A stretch of 64,000 nt of DNA from Cryptomeria japonica (taxonomy: Eukaryota > Streptophyta > Pinopsida > Cupressales > Cupressaceae), in NCBI RefSeq assembly GCF_030272615.1, contig NC_081412.1, positions 140,968,747-141,032,746 of the forward strand, in the 5' to 3' direction. Under the pieces are notes generated by a model. That model worked only from the letters and a program-made list of their open reading frames with translations. It made no database searches and was not told the DNA's origin. This document shows positions 21,501-32,814 of the stretch, in pieces (within the stretch, counting starts at the first letter, position 1; each line of letters begins with the position of its first letter). The position numbers and the translations under genes are program-made.

Positions 21501-21943
21501 ATATTTATCAAGCTTATGATCCTACAACTAACTTAACCAACAGTATTGAAGGAAAAAAATTTAATATCATGAAGTTGATTAGGAATTTTGAAAAGGAGAA
21601 GGAGAGGATGATCAGGTGGACAAGTGAACTCCAGAACCTAATTGGTCCCCGGTTGGACACCTTAGTGTATCATAAGATGCATTGCATTCAAAACATGTCT
21701 TAGGAGACTCTTACTGAGATTGTGGGTATAGAATTTTATGCTTATGTTTTGAATGGTTTTGTTTCAATTTTGGAGAAGTTGCGAGCAGGATGGAACACAT
21801 ATCTTGGGTTCCTTAAGATGGCATATGCAGATATACTGAACACATGTATATATGATCATCTGATGAATGTTTATATATGTACAGGCAATTATTATACACA
21901 CCCTATCTTTGGCATTGTTGTCAAAGGGGGGGAGATGAGGTAA
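18560..21943 (+). pseudogene. ORF2: about 1,100-codon protein of unknown family
   Basis: From ATG 18560 one frame runs to about 21120, interrupted only by in-frame stops (near 18651, 18824, 19270, 19647, 19850, 19943, 20171, 20618 and later), then shifts frame twice to end near 21943. The N-terminal 350 codons look globular, with EFIWLDQPYKITTDVIK, KLTGAEFDGRSMKI, MIIGYKVYQS and AHYDLCNVLL. Then comes a Pro/Lys-rich basic linker (about 19850-20180), an alpha-helical part (20222-20620), an acidic Glu-rich stretch (20740-20960) and a helical coiled-coil-like C-terminus. I recognise no protease, reverse transcriptase, RNase H, integrase or transposase motif. Function unknown. Confidence 0.7.
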
Positions 21944-22124
21944 AAAATGTATAGGTTGATTGTATGTATGGAGTGTATAGTCTAATGTAATGTAGATTTT
22001 TGGATTGTGTATCTAAGGGGGAGCCTTAGAATTATTTCATTATTTCATCCAGTGTACAGGTTTCACAGGTTTCAACACTAAAACATTTTTCACAAGTGTT
22101 GCCATCAATTTCAAAGGGGGAGAT
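21944..22124 (+). promoter_or_regulatory. 3' untranslated region and polypurine tract
   Basis: Short region after ORF2. It contains AAGGGGGGGAGATGAGG (at about 21923-21940, just before the ORF end), AAGGGGGAGCC (near 22014) and the polypurine tract AAAGGGGGAGA at 22113-22123, which directly precedes the 3' LTR start. The tract is the same as in copia elements E and G. Confidence 0.8.
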
Positions 22125-23835
22125 TGTTGGCAATAAACACTCATCTGGTGATATTCTATGCTTGATTTATGGTCTAGGGTTCTCATTGATGGAAACTCTT
22201 CTTGGAGACTCGATCCAATAGTCGTGATTCATCTTATCTGGAAGCTGGAGTTAACTAGTAAAATAGGGTATTTTGGTAATGTTTTGGTCTAGAATAATTT
22301 CCTATTATTTTGGTAATTTTGGTGGTTGATTTTGTTGGTATTTTGGTATGGTTTTGTCATTGATCTCAACACCTACTAAAACACTAGCACTTTGAAGATC
22401 TAGCAACATTCATCGGCAAGCAAGTAACTATTGCACAGTTACTGGTATATGGTTCACTAGCAGGATATAATGTTCACCGACACTTGGAATGGAATGGAAG
22501 ACACTTGGTAATGTTGAAGACATCTTGTGGACACTTTGTTTTGAAGAATTAATCATTGGTATAATCATATTTTCATATTTTCTTTTACCGGCAAATAGGT
22601 CCAGGGTTACCTAGGGTTACACCGGTAGGTTTATCTTTTCTAGATCAACATGGCATGCTATGGAGATGATTTATTATTGTTGTAAATGCATTAAGCCGAT
22701 ATGTTCAATCGGTTAATGCATCGGATATTATATTGTTTGTAAAATGTTTTTATTGTAATATCTTGTAGAGCCGACCTACTAAAATTGGTCTTAGGTTATG
22801 GTATAAATATAAGATCTTATTTGTAAGATCGAATGTGGAATGCGAAAAAGAATTAAGAGAAGGTATATGAGAGATTAAGCAGAGTTATACATGAAGACAT
22901 CATTTGAAGGTGAAGCTAGGTTTTTGTGGAAGCATATCAGCATTACACTGGTACTGAATCCAGCATATGAAGATGCTATTTTGAGCAGTACATTCTTATT
23001 GGATTTAACCATCCAACTGTAGTCAGTGTGACTCCCTTTTTGTGATTGAGTAGTGAGCTCTAGGCTATTGGCCTTTCTAGATGTGTAGACCCCATTTATG
23101 TACACTTACTATCTGTAGTAGTATCATCTGATTGTGGGTAAGGTTTCCCACCATGGTTTTTCCCCTTACAGGGTTTCCACATACAAATATTGGTGTTATG
23201 TGTTGTGGATGACTTTATGTTTATGTTTCATATGTTAATCTTTACCGATAGAGCAATTAATTGTTAACACTGTCTATCGGCATACTTAACTAGTTCACAG
23301 GTATTAAGCATTAAGTTGGTTAGGTTGTTTTTGGTTTGAATTTATTTGACAATTGATTTAGCCCCCCCCCCCTCTCAGTTGTCTCCGGGACCTAACAAAT
23401 TTTGTATTCTTGATGAATGGTAAGATCCTTAGGAAGCATGTGAATACACTCTTTTGGTCTTGTGCTATGTTTTGTTTGATATTGAAACTAACTTGGAGCT
23501 ACATGTTACACTTCTTCAAGCCAACTTGAAGGAGATTGCTTTTGTGCTAAGACCGGATATATAAGATCGAATTGGCCATTGTTTTTTGTGGTAATAATGG
23601 TGTGGTGATCTATTTTGGTATGATTGAGCATAGTTTCACATGTGCACTTTGATTTCAGACAATCTGGTAGCTGAATGAGACAGAAATAGAGTATCCAGCA
23701 GAGCAAAGACAGTCAGAGATTCAATGCTTAACTAGAACTCATTCTTGCATAGTAAGATGCTACTTGAGAGTTCATTTCATTGTATTTCCTCATTGTAATC
23801 AAATTGTAAGTCAGTGAGACTTCCCTAAAGGTTGT
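22125..23835 (+). repeat. Truncated 3' LTR of the two-ORF element, split by a solo LTR
   Basis: Parts 22125-22332 and 23403-23835 together match 5' LTR bases 16024 to about 16663 (start TGTTGGCAAT, then CTCATCTGGTGAT, later TTCTTGATGAATGGTAAGATCC and GTCAGTGAGACTTCCCT). The last about 310 bases of the LTR are missing: at about 23836 the sequence changes abruptly to gypsy B internal sequence. This removes the right TSD. Confidence 0.85.
22333..23397 (+). mobile_element. Solo copia LTR nested in the 3' LTR
   Basis: 1,065 bp, starts TGTTGGTATTTTGG and ends CCTAACA. Flanks are GATTT (22328-22332) and AATTT (23398-23402), a 5-bp duplication with one change; the uninterrupted partner LTR has TTGATTTCATTTTCTTG at this place (about 16240). 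It contains TATAAATA at 22802-22809, the CCCACCATGGTTTTTCC block and a long C-run (23362-23372). Confidence 0.88.
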
Positions 23836-26074
23836 GGATTATTCTCATAATATGTTCCTCCCCAATAAGGGTACCTTGGTGAAAGAGGATGATATTATGG
23901 TAAAAGAAGGTGATATGAGTGATAATTCCTTTAATAGAACCTCATCTTCTACTTATTCCAATAATATTTCCCCAATAGATGAAGGATCAGTGAGGCATGA
24001 TCATCCTTTTCATAAGGCTTGTCATGAAGATACTTTAGAACGAGAGGATAATACCATTTCCCATCATGTTTTCAATGCTCTCTCCTAAATATGAAGAACC
24101 TAACCAAGATCCAATCAATTTTATTCATGTTTTTGAAGAACCTAAGTTTGTTGTCCAACTCCATTAAGATGTCTCTAAATTTCATCAAAAATCTAAAATT
24201 TTTGTTAAGGATGGGGTGAATTGTCAACCTGATTATCATGCAGTTCCTTACATATATAATAATAAAATGTTTGCTTTGGAAGTTGACAAGATTATACAAA
24301 TTGAAGCACAATATAATTTGTTAGTTCCTATAATCCTCTCTCCAATTTGGACAAATAAACCATCTCCTAATAAATAAGTTATTAGAGAATAAATCTTGGA
24401 GGATGATTGGGGATCATTAGATTTCACACCTTCTTTTCATAGAAAATCTAAGTTACTAAATTTGATACTCAAAAATTTTATCCTAGTAGATGTCTAGAAA
24501 TTTATTGGGCCTATTTAAACTTCAATCCAATTCCACCTAAGAGTAAACCTTCTCTTAATCCTACACATGGGTACAATGGACAAGTTTTAGGATGTGTACA
24601 ACAAAGTCTTGAAAGTAATGAGAAATCACACTTTTCTAATGAAAATAAAAATTTGCAACCTCTTCCTTTGTCAACATCCCCTCCATTGTCGAATTAATTT
24701 ACATATTCTCATTTCCATATAGTATCACAACAAGATAGTGTTTTGTCCAACCATCTTTATGTCAACTTGATTTCTCTTCTCTTCCCTAAACAAAGATAAA
24801 CTTTAGCTTAGTACCCAAGCACCAAGGGGCCAGTGCCCTAGTCCTACTCAGAACCATGGCACCCAGCACCCTAGTCTTCCTAGTTTAGATCCAAATTTTA
24901 AGGTTCCCTTCTAGATTGTTTCAAAGTCCAAATTTATAGGTTGTAGCTCCGAAGACCATAAAAATAACATAACAGTAATAGGTGACGATGGATGGCATAT
25001 TTTTCATAATCATTTCAAATAACATTCAAGTTCCTATTATGTTTCTCCTCACCCTATTGAATGAGTAGTTAATTGGGGGATCTTTTTCATAAGAGGTGAT
25101 TCTTCTTCAATTACAATAATCTTGGGGAAGAAACACAATTCATTCTTTCCTCTATGCTTGGGGGGCAAGAATATTACCCTATAGTTTCTCTCTATCTAAG
25201 GCTTCACTATTTCCTTAAGGGATTGCATATTTTATACTTTGATCTCCTTTATTGTTTGAAATGGTACATCTCTTATGGATAATCTCTCCTTAAGGGGGTG
25301 TGTGATCCTTCATCTTAATGTTTCCTTCTTTGAAGATTACCTCTTCTTTAGAGTTGCATTTTGCATATCTTGATGTCTTGTCTTGCATTGAATATTCCTT
25401 CATGCAAGTACATTGTGAATTTTATTATGTCTAATATATCCTTAGAGTTTGTGTAATTCTTCTCATTGTCCCTACACGGGGGGCATTGATCTTTCTTATC
25501 CTTTATAAGGATCCACTTTTCATTTTAAAGTGGTGTTTGGTTATGATTTGATGCCATTCCTTGTGTGAAGTTGTTGTTTTCTCAAGGATTATCTTTTATG
25601 TAAGAGGTGTGTATCCTTCACTACAACCTCTTTACACTTTCCATGTATATCTATTATAATAAAACCCCTTCACTTTGGGTCAAAAGTGTGTCATCCTTCA
25701 TCAAGACCTAGCCACAAGAGGAAGGTAGGCATTCTTGTTCTCCTTCCTTTCTTTTGGGGGAGGATGTTATGTTTGTTCAAGAAACTCATCTTGGAGGTAG
25801 ATGTCTTTGAGAAAAGATTGCTTCTCCTCCAAGGATTCTCTTTACACTTGTTGTAAGATATCTCTTTTTCAACTATCTTATCCTTGCTTGTAAGGGTATT
25901 GTCTCTTTAGCTTGGATTTATGAATATTTTTTCCTAAAGGGATATCTCCTTGGTGTTGAAGTTGGGTATCCTTGTTTCTATCTTCCTTAAGACATTTACA
26001 TAAGCCTATTTTAACATCTTAAGAAGGGGGCAAAGCATATCACCCTCTTTGTACCATATTGTACTATATTTTTG

Positions 26075-26425
26075 CATGTCTTAAATGGGGTATTCATTCT
26101 CAAAACCAAAGAAAGTAAACTCCTACATGAGATGATTCATGCCCAAAACCAGATGCATCATTTATATATGTCTTAAACGTGGTGCACATTCTCAAAACCA
26201 AAGAAAAAAACTCTTACATGAGATGTCCTCGAAACCAGGCATATATTTTTCTTACATGGGGTTTCACATACTCAAAACTAGAGAAAGAAAACTCTAGCAT
26301 GAGATGTTCCCAATACCAGACACACATTTGAATTTTCATTTCATGTCTTATATAGGTTGTTGCATGCTTGAAACCATAGAAAACAAACTCTTATAAAGGA
26401 TTCTTAACACCTAAAACTAGATACT
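26075..26425 (+). repeat. Four degenerate tandem repeats of about 85-93 bp
   Basis: Units start near 26075, 26167, 26251 and 26341. Each has a CATGTCTTAAATGG-like start, then CTCAAAACCAAAGAAA, then AAACTCCTACATGAGATG, then a CCAAAACCAGA-like part. They lie in the non-coding 3' part of gypsy B. Confidence 0.75.
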
Positions 26426-26494
26426 ACTTGCATACACATAAAGATGAGTGGAACTAGCAAAGCACAGCTAGACTATTCCCACTCTCCTCCTCAA

Positions 26495-26614
26495 CATGGA
26501 TCACCTAGAAAAACACAACTAGAATGTATATCCATGTCTTTTCTCTCTTATTCTCATGGATCACCTAGAAAAACACAACTAGAATGTGTATCCATGTCTT
26601 CCCTTTCTTCTATT
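26495..26614 (+). repeat. 60-bp tandem duplication
   Basis: Two units of 60 bases (26495-26554 and 26555-26614), each starting CATGGATCACCTAGAAAAAC and containing CAACTAGAATGT and ATCCATGTCTT. A third partial, weaker copy may precede at about 26449 (AACTAGCAAAGCACAGC). Confidence 0.85.
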
Positions 26615-26977
26615 CATGAGTTCATAGCTTTTCTATTTGTAGCTCATGGATGATGCATGCTCTTTCTCTTTTCATGTGATTGCTTGTGTTCTTGAGATGG
26701 AATTTTTAAGAATGATATTAGTGGTTGAGACATTCTTATTATCGAGGTATTTATGACTAGTTGACTTGAGGTATTGTTTTTGGTTTTTAGCTTTTGTGTT
26801 ATGTGTCCTTGGATGTGATTGTGTGAGTTAAGATCCTAAGATTGGGGGTCTGGTTCCTCAAAATTAGTGATGTCTTATACTCCTTATGATTGTGCTCCTA
26901 ATTTATTCTCTCTCTCATCTTTCTACTTTACCAAGAGTATGATCATAAGATCATACTTCCCTAAAGTGGGGGCTAAA

Positions 26978-28339
26978 TGTAGCATCGTAAATTGTACACC
27001 TTTATTAGTGTGTCCAATTTCACACTCTCCTAGCACCTATTTTAGTATTTCCATTTCCTATATGAATTATAGGACTTTTATTATAATTTATTAATATTTA
27101 ATTCAATATTATGGGTCTTAGTCCACTTTATTATATCATCACACTCTTATTTGGGCCCTTAATTCTAGGTGTTCCCTTTATCATTTATTCTAGTTTATCC
27201 TTAATCCTACCCTAATTTCAACTCTCAAAGCATATTTAAAATATTGACACATCTTGGATTGAGCCACTAATATGGATTCAGCATTAGAATCACAATAGCT
27301 TGCATCCACTGAAATTTGGAAAAAAGTTGATAGGACCATGGTGCCCACCATCATGGTCCTACACTTTTTCCCTCAATTTTTGGGAGGATAATTAGGTGGT
27401 CATACCCTATTCAAATCTAGCTCCATGTGAAAATATATCAAATCTAAGTTGGCCTAGAGGTGATTTTAATTATGAAATCCATATATAAGGCATCCTTCTC
27501 AACTCATTTTCATCTAAGCAATCTAAGGATTCTAAGTCTCCATCTACATTCGACCTAAAACATTCTTGCATCCGTGAAGCATTAATCAAGCACTTTCAAA
27601 GATCTTCAAAGCTACTTATTTATCCTTGAACCATTATGGAACAAAATTACATCAATGTTATGCAAGCCTATGTGTGTGATTAGGGTTTTATATTTGTCAC
27701 GCAATTTAGTACAATATATGTCATTACATCTAAAGTGCAAAGCATCACAACAAAAATTGCAGATCTTAGGTATATATCTAGTATTTATTTTAGTATTTGC
27801 ATTATTTTATTCAAGGTTGATTCCAAATTGAGGTTTGACTTAGGCAAACCCCTATTGCCAAATATTTCCCCTTTGTTTTTGTGTACAGGATATAGGTACA
27901 GAGTTGTGTTCATGAGGATCAAAATAATTTGTAGAGACAAATAGGTTCACCTTTTAATGGTGATAAATTTGAAGGAACATGAAAAATAGTAGCACAGTCC
28001 CAAAAAATTAGGTTGAACTTTTGGGAACAAATTTGAATCATATTCTTTTACTTAGATCCAGGTTGGTAGCCTTGTATGACATCTATAGCTCATTGTTTCT
28101 GCCAATTTACATTAGAAATTCCTTGTTTTACCCCAATTTCAGCATTTTCATAATTCAACTTAGAAAGAGGGAATCAAAACCCTAATTCGATGAATCTAAT
28201 AAAAAATCCCAGCCCTTTCCTTAGTTGGATTAAAGCTAGATATATTGGATTCACCCCTCTTTCAATGTATTGGCTAATTTGGTTAATTGGTAGTCTTATC
28301 CTACTTGGTGAAACCCTAGTTCCAAATTACACCTCTACA
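26978..28339 (+). repeat. 3' LTR of gypsy element B
   Basis: Starts TGTAGCATCGTAAATTG after the PPT and ends near CACCTCTACA; 1,362 bp. Start and end both match those of the gypsy A LTRs (TGCAGCATCC at 7562 and CCTCTACA at 14693, - strand). It contains a GGACCATGG...CATGGTCC imperfect palindrome at 27333-27359. No matching 5' LTR or TSD is visible because the element is truncated at 23836. Confidence 0.68.
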
Positions 28340-29599
28340 ATAACCATAAGATTTTATCCTTTATGACTTGGCAACTTCCTTAGAAGGTGTTGATCAATAA
28401 AAATTCTTCTATGATGATAGCCTTATGAGAAACTCAGTGATGGGGGACTTGTGTGTGTTCACTAAGTGACCTCCGAGATTTTAGAAACTAACTCCTCATA
28501 CATGGGGGAGAAAAGGGGAAGAAGGAAAACTTAAAACAAAGCTGCTCTATAGCGTTGCACTGAAATGATTTAAGTACACTATAAGCACATAGAAACTTCA
28601 CATACATGCAACTCTAAGGCCGATTCAATAATCTACATGCCTAGAAAATGAATATTGAAATATAAACAATAGCCCATTTAACATAAACCAACAAATACCA
28701 TTCATCTATCAGATAACAAGTTCAAAAGACATAGTTTAATCTGTAGAGTCTTACAACATATATTCCAGAAGTTGTATGGAATTACAAAATGAACAAAAAA
28801 ATATTCATGCACACTAAAAGTAGTAATCATATAGGCCACCAACACAATTTGATTATCACATTTTCAGGAGTATAATCACAAGTTAAAGGTGTAATTCACA
28901 TAGCAAATGTCTATATTTATCTTCTCAAAATCTTAACCCTTACAAAGGCAAAAAAAATCACTTATATAATCAGGAACCAATAGCCTAGCGGAGAAAATAG
29001 AGAGAGCAAAAATAACCATTTGCACCACAAGAAGCACCATTAGTAACCGTGAAACAACCTCATGAGAAGTTGGATAAAACAAGCTTGACCTCTAGCACAA
29101 CTGTCACCAAATATTTTAATGACCGAATCAAAATGGAAGAACCTATGATAGTTAATTATATATTGTTGGTGAAAAAAGCCCTATTATCTCAAAACACATA
29201 CCAAGGTTGTTCGGTGGTAGCTACAAGAAAAACGTGGTAGTAGGAGGGAGCAGCCTAAGAACTTAACAAAATTGCATAAGGTGCCTCACAAGGAACTGCC
29301 ATGTGGCACAAACTGAAAACACTTTTAAATTGTTGGCCCACCAAAAGAGAGCAAAAAGGAAACCCACCACACATCAGCCTCTGGCAGCTTCCTGATAAAG
29401 GGAAAAGAGAAACTCGAACAATGTGAGTCATGCTACCACGTGGAAGATGTGAGGATGCAAAATTTAAATTTTTGATTGAGGGGAAATAAAAACCAACTTC
29501 TTGAAAGGAGCACGGTGGATGAAAGTCTACATTTCTTAGCGAATTCTAGGAAAATCTCACTCGCGGGATGTCGATACCCAAAATCCTAGTTTGTGGACC
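28340..29599. other. Non-coding stretch between gypsy B and gypsy C
   Basis: No coding region is supported. A G/A-rich run (ATGGGGGAGAAAAGGGGAAG near 28503) resembles one at 10025-10045 in the 2 kb insertion, so part may be a diverged LTR of that family. The left end of gypsy C (3' LTR) should lie here, but I cannot place its edges. Confidence 0.3.
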
Positions 29600-31533
29600 A
29601 GTCCTATACCTCTAACTTGAAAATCTTGTTGAAAAATTGCTACAAGCAAGACCAATCATCATCGGAAGGGATGGCCTGAGCCTTGAGAGCCTGAAAAATT
29701 ATGATCTAGCTCGCTAACATCCTTGAAAGCAATTGCTTTTAACTCTTTGCAGATCAACTCAAGCATAGTGAGGAGTTTGGCCAAAGGATAAAATAAAGCC
29801 TCAAAGTGGTCCACCCTAGGGGGCTACTCAAAGCTTGTAGGGATGGCTGATCTTGCTACTTCTGCACTATCAAGCTTAGGAGTTGCTCATCTTTCATGAC
29901 CTAGACATCTAGAAGAAAGGGGGAGAGTAGGCCGAGCTTTTGGAAACCTTCAAGGCATTATGTTAAAAAAGGGATTGAGTCCTTTAAAGCTAAGAAACTT
30001 GAAGCACCTTACTTGGCCATCTTGCTGTAATTGATGAAACAGTTAGTCTTTTGAATGACCTCATTAGAATCTATGATTCCCACTGCAGTTAACTCTTGGG
30101 AGGGAGTGGTGTAAATCCAATTGACTAACATCTAAGCCTTGGAGACTTTAGGAGCCACTTCTGCATAGTGTGCTCAATGAAAAGATCAACCTTAGCACAC
30201 AAACTATGGGAAACCATTAAGAACCTCAGAGCCAGATCCAAGAAGGAAATAGATTGCTTTATCTTTTCCCAATACACACTATGAAGCTCCTACACTAGAT
30301 AGGTGAAGTCTATGGGGAGAGGAGGTTGGGGATCTCATGGTTTTGAAAGTAGATCCATCTCAGCCTCTTTGGATTCCAACTTCTAATGCTTTTTTTTCAA
30401 ATCCTTTGCTTGTTCTTCTACCTAATGCTACAACATTACTATTCTTGTCTATTTATCATGTGCTTCTTCCTATAGTTGCTTGTTTTCTTCTTATTGATCC
30501 TCAATGACCACTTTAGACTCATGAAGCTCCTCAGTGGATTGAGCCTGCAAACTCTGGAAGTTCTGCAAAGTTTTATCTTTTGTCTCTCTTTCTTCTACAA
30601 GAAGAGTCTTAATGTTGATCAATTATCGATGCTCTTTTTATTTCTCTGTAGGAGCTTCCTACAATTGATCTTGAACCTGAGCCATATCTGAAGAAGTGGC
30701 TTGTACATGCAATAATTCATGTGTTTTATCATATAATTCTTTGGTTAATGTGTTTTTAGTAGAATGCTCCACTCCTAGTTGGCACTCAAAGAGTTTTAAT
30801 GCATTTTGGAGCTTGTCTTTCTCACCCTATTCTTGAAGTATCAAAAAATTGTAGATGAGTCATCTCCATTTCTCTAGCCTCTTCTTCCTTCAGAAACTTC
30901 TCATTTGTAGATTTTACTCTTTATAGCTCAATTGTGAGCTTCTCCAAGAAACGAGTACACTTTAGATAGTCTGAAGAGACCACCTTTTGTGATTCCTCCA
31001 TGATTTCCACCATGTCTTGCGATCAGGCTCTTCTTAGATCGATGCCAATGGCATACATAGAATAATCTTTGGGTTGTATTTCATTGGCTGGCTTGATAAC
31101 ATTTGGCGTCATGGACATAAATGATAAATTATGTTGATCTTCCCTGAAAATAGAATAATCTTTGGGCCACATTTCATTGGTTGGCTTGATAACATTTGGC
31201 ATCATGGACATAAATGATAAATTATGTTGATCCTCCTTGAAAATGGTCTAGATACAAGACTCTGTGGGCTTCTAGGAATCTTTAACCTTTCTTTTTTGCA
31301 CCCTCTGAGCTTGGGCGAGCTTGGCCGAATCTGCATACTGCAAGAAATCTGATGTGGAAGGGATCATTTTCCATGCGAAAGCATCTCCTAGGGGTGGGAT
31401 GAAAGGAATAGGAGCCATGATAGCTTGCAACTGGGTTGGAGTTGTCAAAGAGATTGTGTTTGGGGAAAAAGGAGGGATCCTAGGGAAAACATCGACAGAC
31501 AAGGAGATCAATGACCCAATACTAGATAAGGTG
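29600..31533 (-). pseudogene. Accessory ORF of gypsy C, C-terminal part
   Basis: The - strand frame continues the accessory ORF from 38583 across the copia E insertion (THTPT joins TPTTLSSIGS). It starts Ser/Thr/Pro-rich, then holds a 31-residue in-frame tandem repeat (31061-31246), then a charged Glu/Lys/Gln-rich coiled-coil-like part (30980-30350, with LKKKH, VEERETKDKTLQNFQSL). Further down, about 30340-29600, it is badly broken. Many stops and at least two frameshifts. No known domain recognised. Confidence 0.5.
31061..31246 (-). repeat. 93-bp in-frame tandem repeat (31 residues x2)
   Basis: Units 31061-31153 and 31154-31246 are nearly identical. Each codes on the - strand for EDQHNLSFMSM, then NVIKP-NE, then PKDYS. 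The length is a multiple of three and both copies stay open, so it probably arose while the ORF was under selection. Confidence 0.88.
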
Positions 31534-31538
31534 GTGGG

Positions 31539-32758
31539 TGTTGGCAATTTGGAGGAATCGATTATGTGTTGCATTGATGTTTGTCATTGACATCAACACT
31601 AACTTCTTTGGTTATCTACCGGTTTCCGGTAGAGTGGTTGGACTTTGATAATGATCAAGAGATTTGTCTCTGGTATATTCCAATTGGTGGAATTGGTTTG
31701 CTTCGGTCATTCATGTTATTCATATGCATGTCACATTTAGTTGGTTTGGGATTTGGCGATCCAAAATCTATCATATGTTCTAGTAAGCCTTTTGGTTACC
31801 AGTAAGTGTTCTACCAGCAGAGCTTTGTTGAAGATATTTTGATGGATTTGATAAGTGGTGTTGGTGTGGCTTCTAGAAGGTTTTTCAGGATGATGATGGT
31901 TATCTTGTTTGTGTTCCAGTTGATCAGTGGTGTTGCATTTGGTTTATGGCGACCTATTTCAGGTTCAATCTTATCATGTTAGGTTATGGACCAGTTTATG
32001 TAACATGTTAGTGGATGCTCCCAATGCATTACTGATTGGATTTATTGTTTGATTATTGTTGTTTCATTCTTAGGATGACTTGGATTATCATTGGTCTGCG
32101 AGTTTATGTAATAGATTTATTGTATTATCTTTTAGGTGGCCAACCTAATTGTCTAGGTCCTGAGTTGGTATAAATATGATGTAAGATCTCTTTGTAGATC
32201 ATTGATCATGGGTTATGGGATTATCTATGTGTAAATAAAGTTGTAATCATATGCAGAGGTTTTGGTTGACCATAGGTGATCGAATTGGGTTTGTGTAAGA
32301 GGTTTAAGACCTCTAACATTGAGCTTAACTAGAACTGTACTCAGGCATAGGAAAAGCTATTCTTATAGTTCATTCTTATTTCTAGATTGTAGTCTAAATA
32401 TCTTTTGTAGTCAGTGAGGCTCCTTTGTGATGAGCAGTGCACTCTAGGATGTTGGCCTTCCTGCATGTGCAGGCCCCTTATTGTAATCACATACTTACTG
32501 CAGAAGTATCATCTGACTATGGGTAGGCTTCCCATTGTGGTTATTCGCTTTACTAGGTTTTCCACGTACAAATCTTGGTATAATGTGTTGTGGATGCATG
32601 GTTTTGGTTTATTATTTATATTTGTGCTTAATTGATATATCTCTTATTATAGTATTTGGTTTATGCATTCTGATAAAAGGTTTTGTGTGCTTAAAGTTTC
32701 ATAATCTTTTAACAACTGATTCACCCCCCCTCTTAGTTGTTCACCGGTTATCCTAACA
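31539..32758 (+). repeat. 5' LTR of copia element E
   Basis: 1,220 bp, TGTTGGCAATTTGGAGG to CCTAACA. TATA-type TATAAATA at 32169-32176 is about 630 bases in and 590 from the end, followed by the conserved transcribed block (TTGTAGTC, TCAGTGAGGCTCC, TGTAATCAC) and the C-run before the end. The same TATA element is at 37983-37990 in the 3' LTR. Confidence 0.95.
32169..32176 (+). promoter_or_regulatory. TATA box in the copia E LTR
   Basis: TATAAATA in the context GTTGGTATAAATATGATG. It is conserved at the same place in the 3' LTR (37983), the solo LTRs (5631, 22802) and element G (near 3678), which supports it as the RNA polymerase II promoter of this family. Confidence 0.75.
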
Positions 32759-32760
32759 AT

Positions 32761-32772
32761 TGGTATCAGAGC
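32761..32772 (+). promoter_or_regulatory. Initiator-Met tRNA primer-binding site
   Basis: TGGTATCAGAGC, exact plant copia PBS, two bases after the LTR end. It primes minus-strand synthesis. Confidence 0.95.
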
Positions 32773-32814
32773 TTGGTCCTCTCTGCAGAAGCTTAACCAC
32801 TTTAGAAAGATCCT

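Larger units (their letters stand above)
23836..26977 (+). pseudogene. Internal 3' remnant of gypsy element B
   Basis: About 3.1 kb with no domain that I can name. A short open frame at 23834-24088 (84 codons, His/Ser/Asp-rich) begins at the junction with the truncated LTR. Below it, the sequence is AT-rich with scattered stops. The identity as gypsy B rests on its end: AAGAGTATGATCATAAGATCATAC, then the PPT CTAAAGTGGGGGCTAAA, then an LTR of the gypsy A family, the same order as on the - strand at 7620-7553. Two tandem-repeat blocks lie near the 3' end. Confidence 0.45.

Noticed and set aside
26075..26425. CRISPR-like repeats with spacers
   Set aside because: The units are degenerate along their whole length with no conserved repeat/variable spacer split, and the sequence is plant retroelement DNA.
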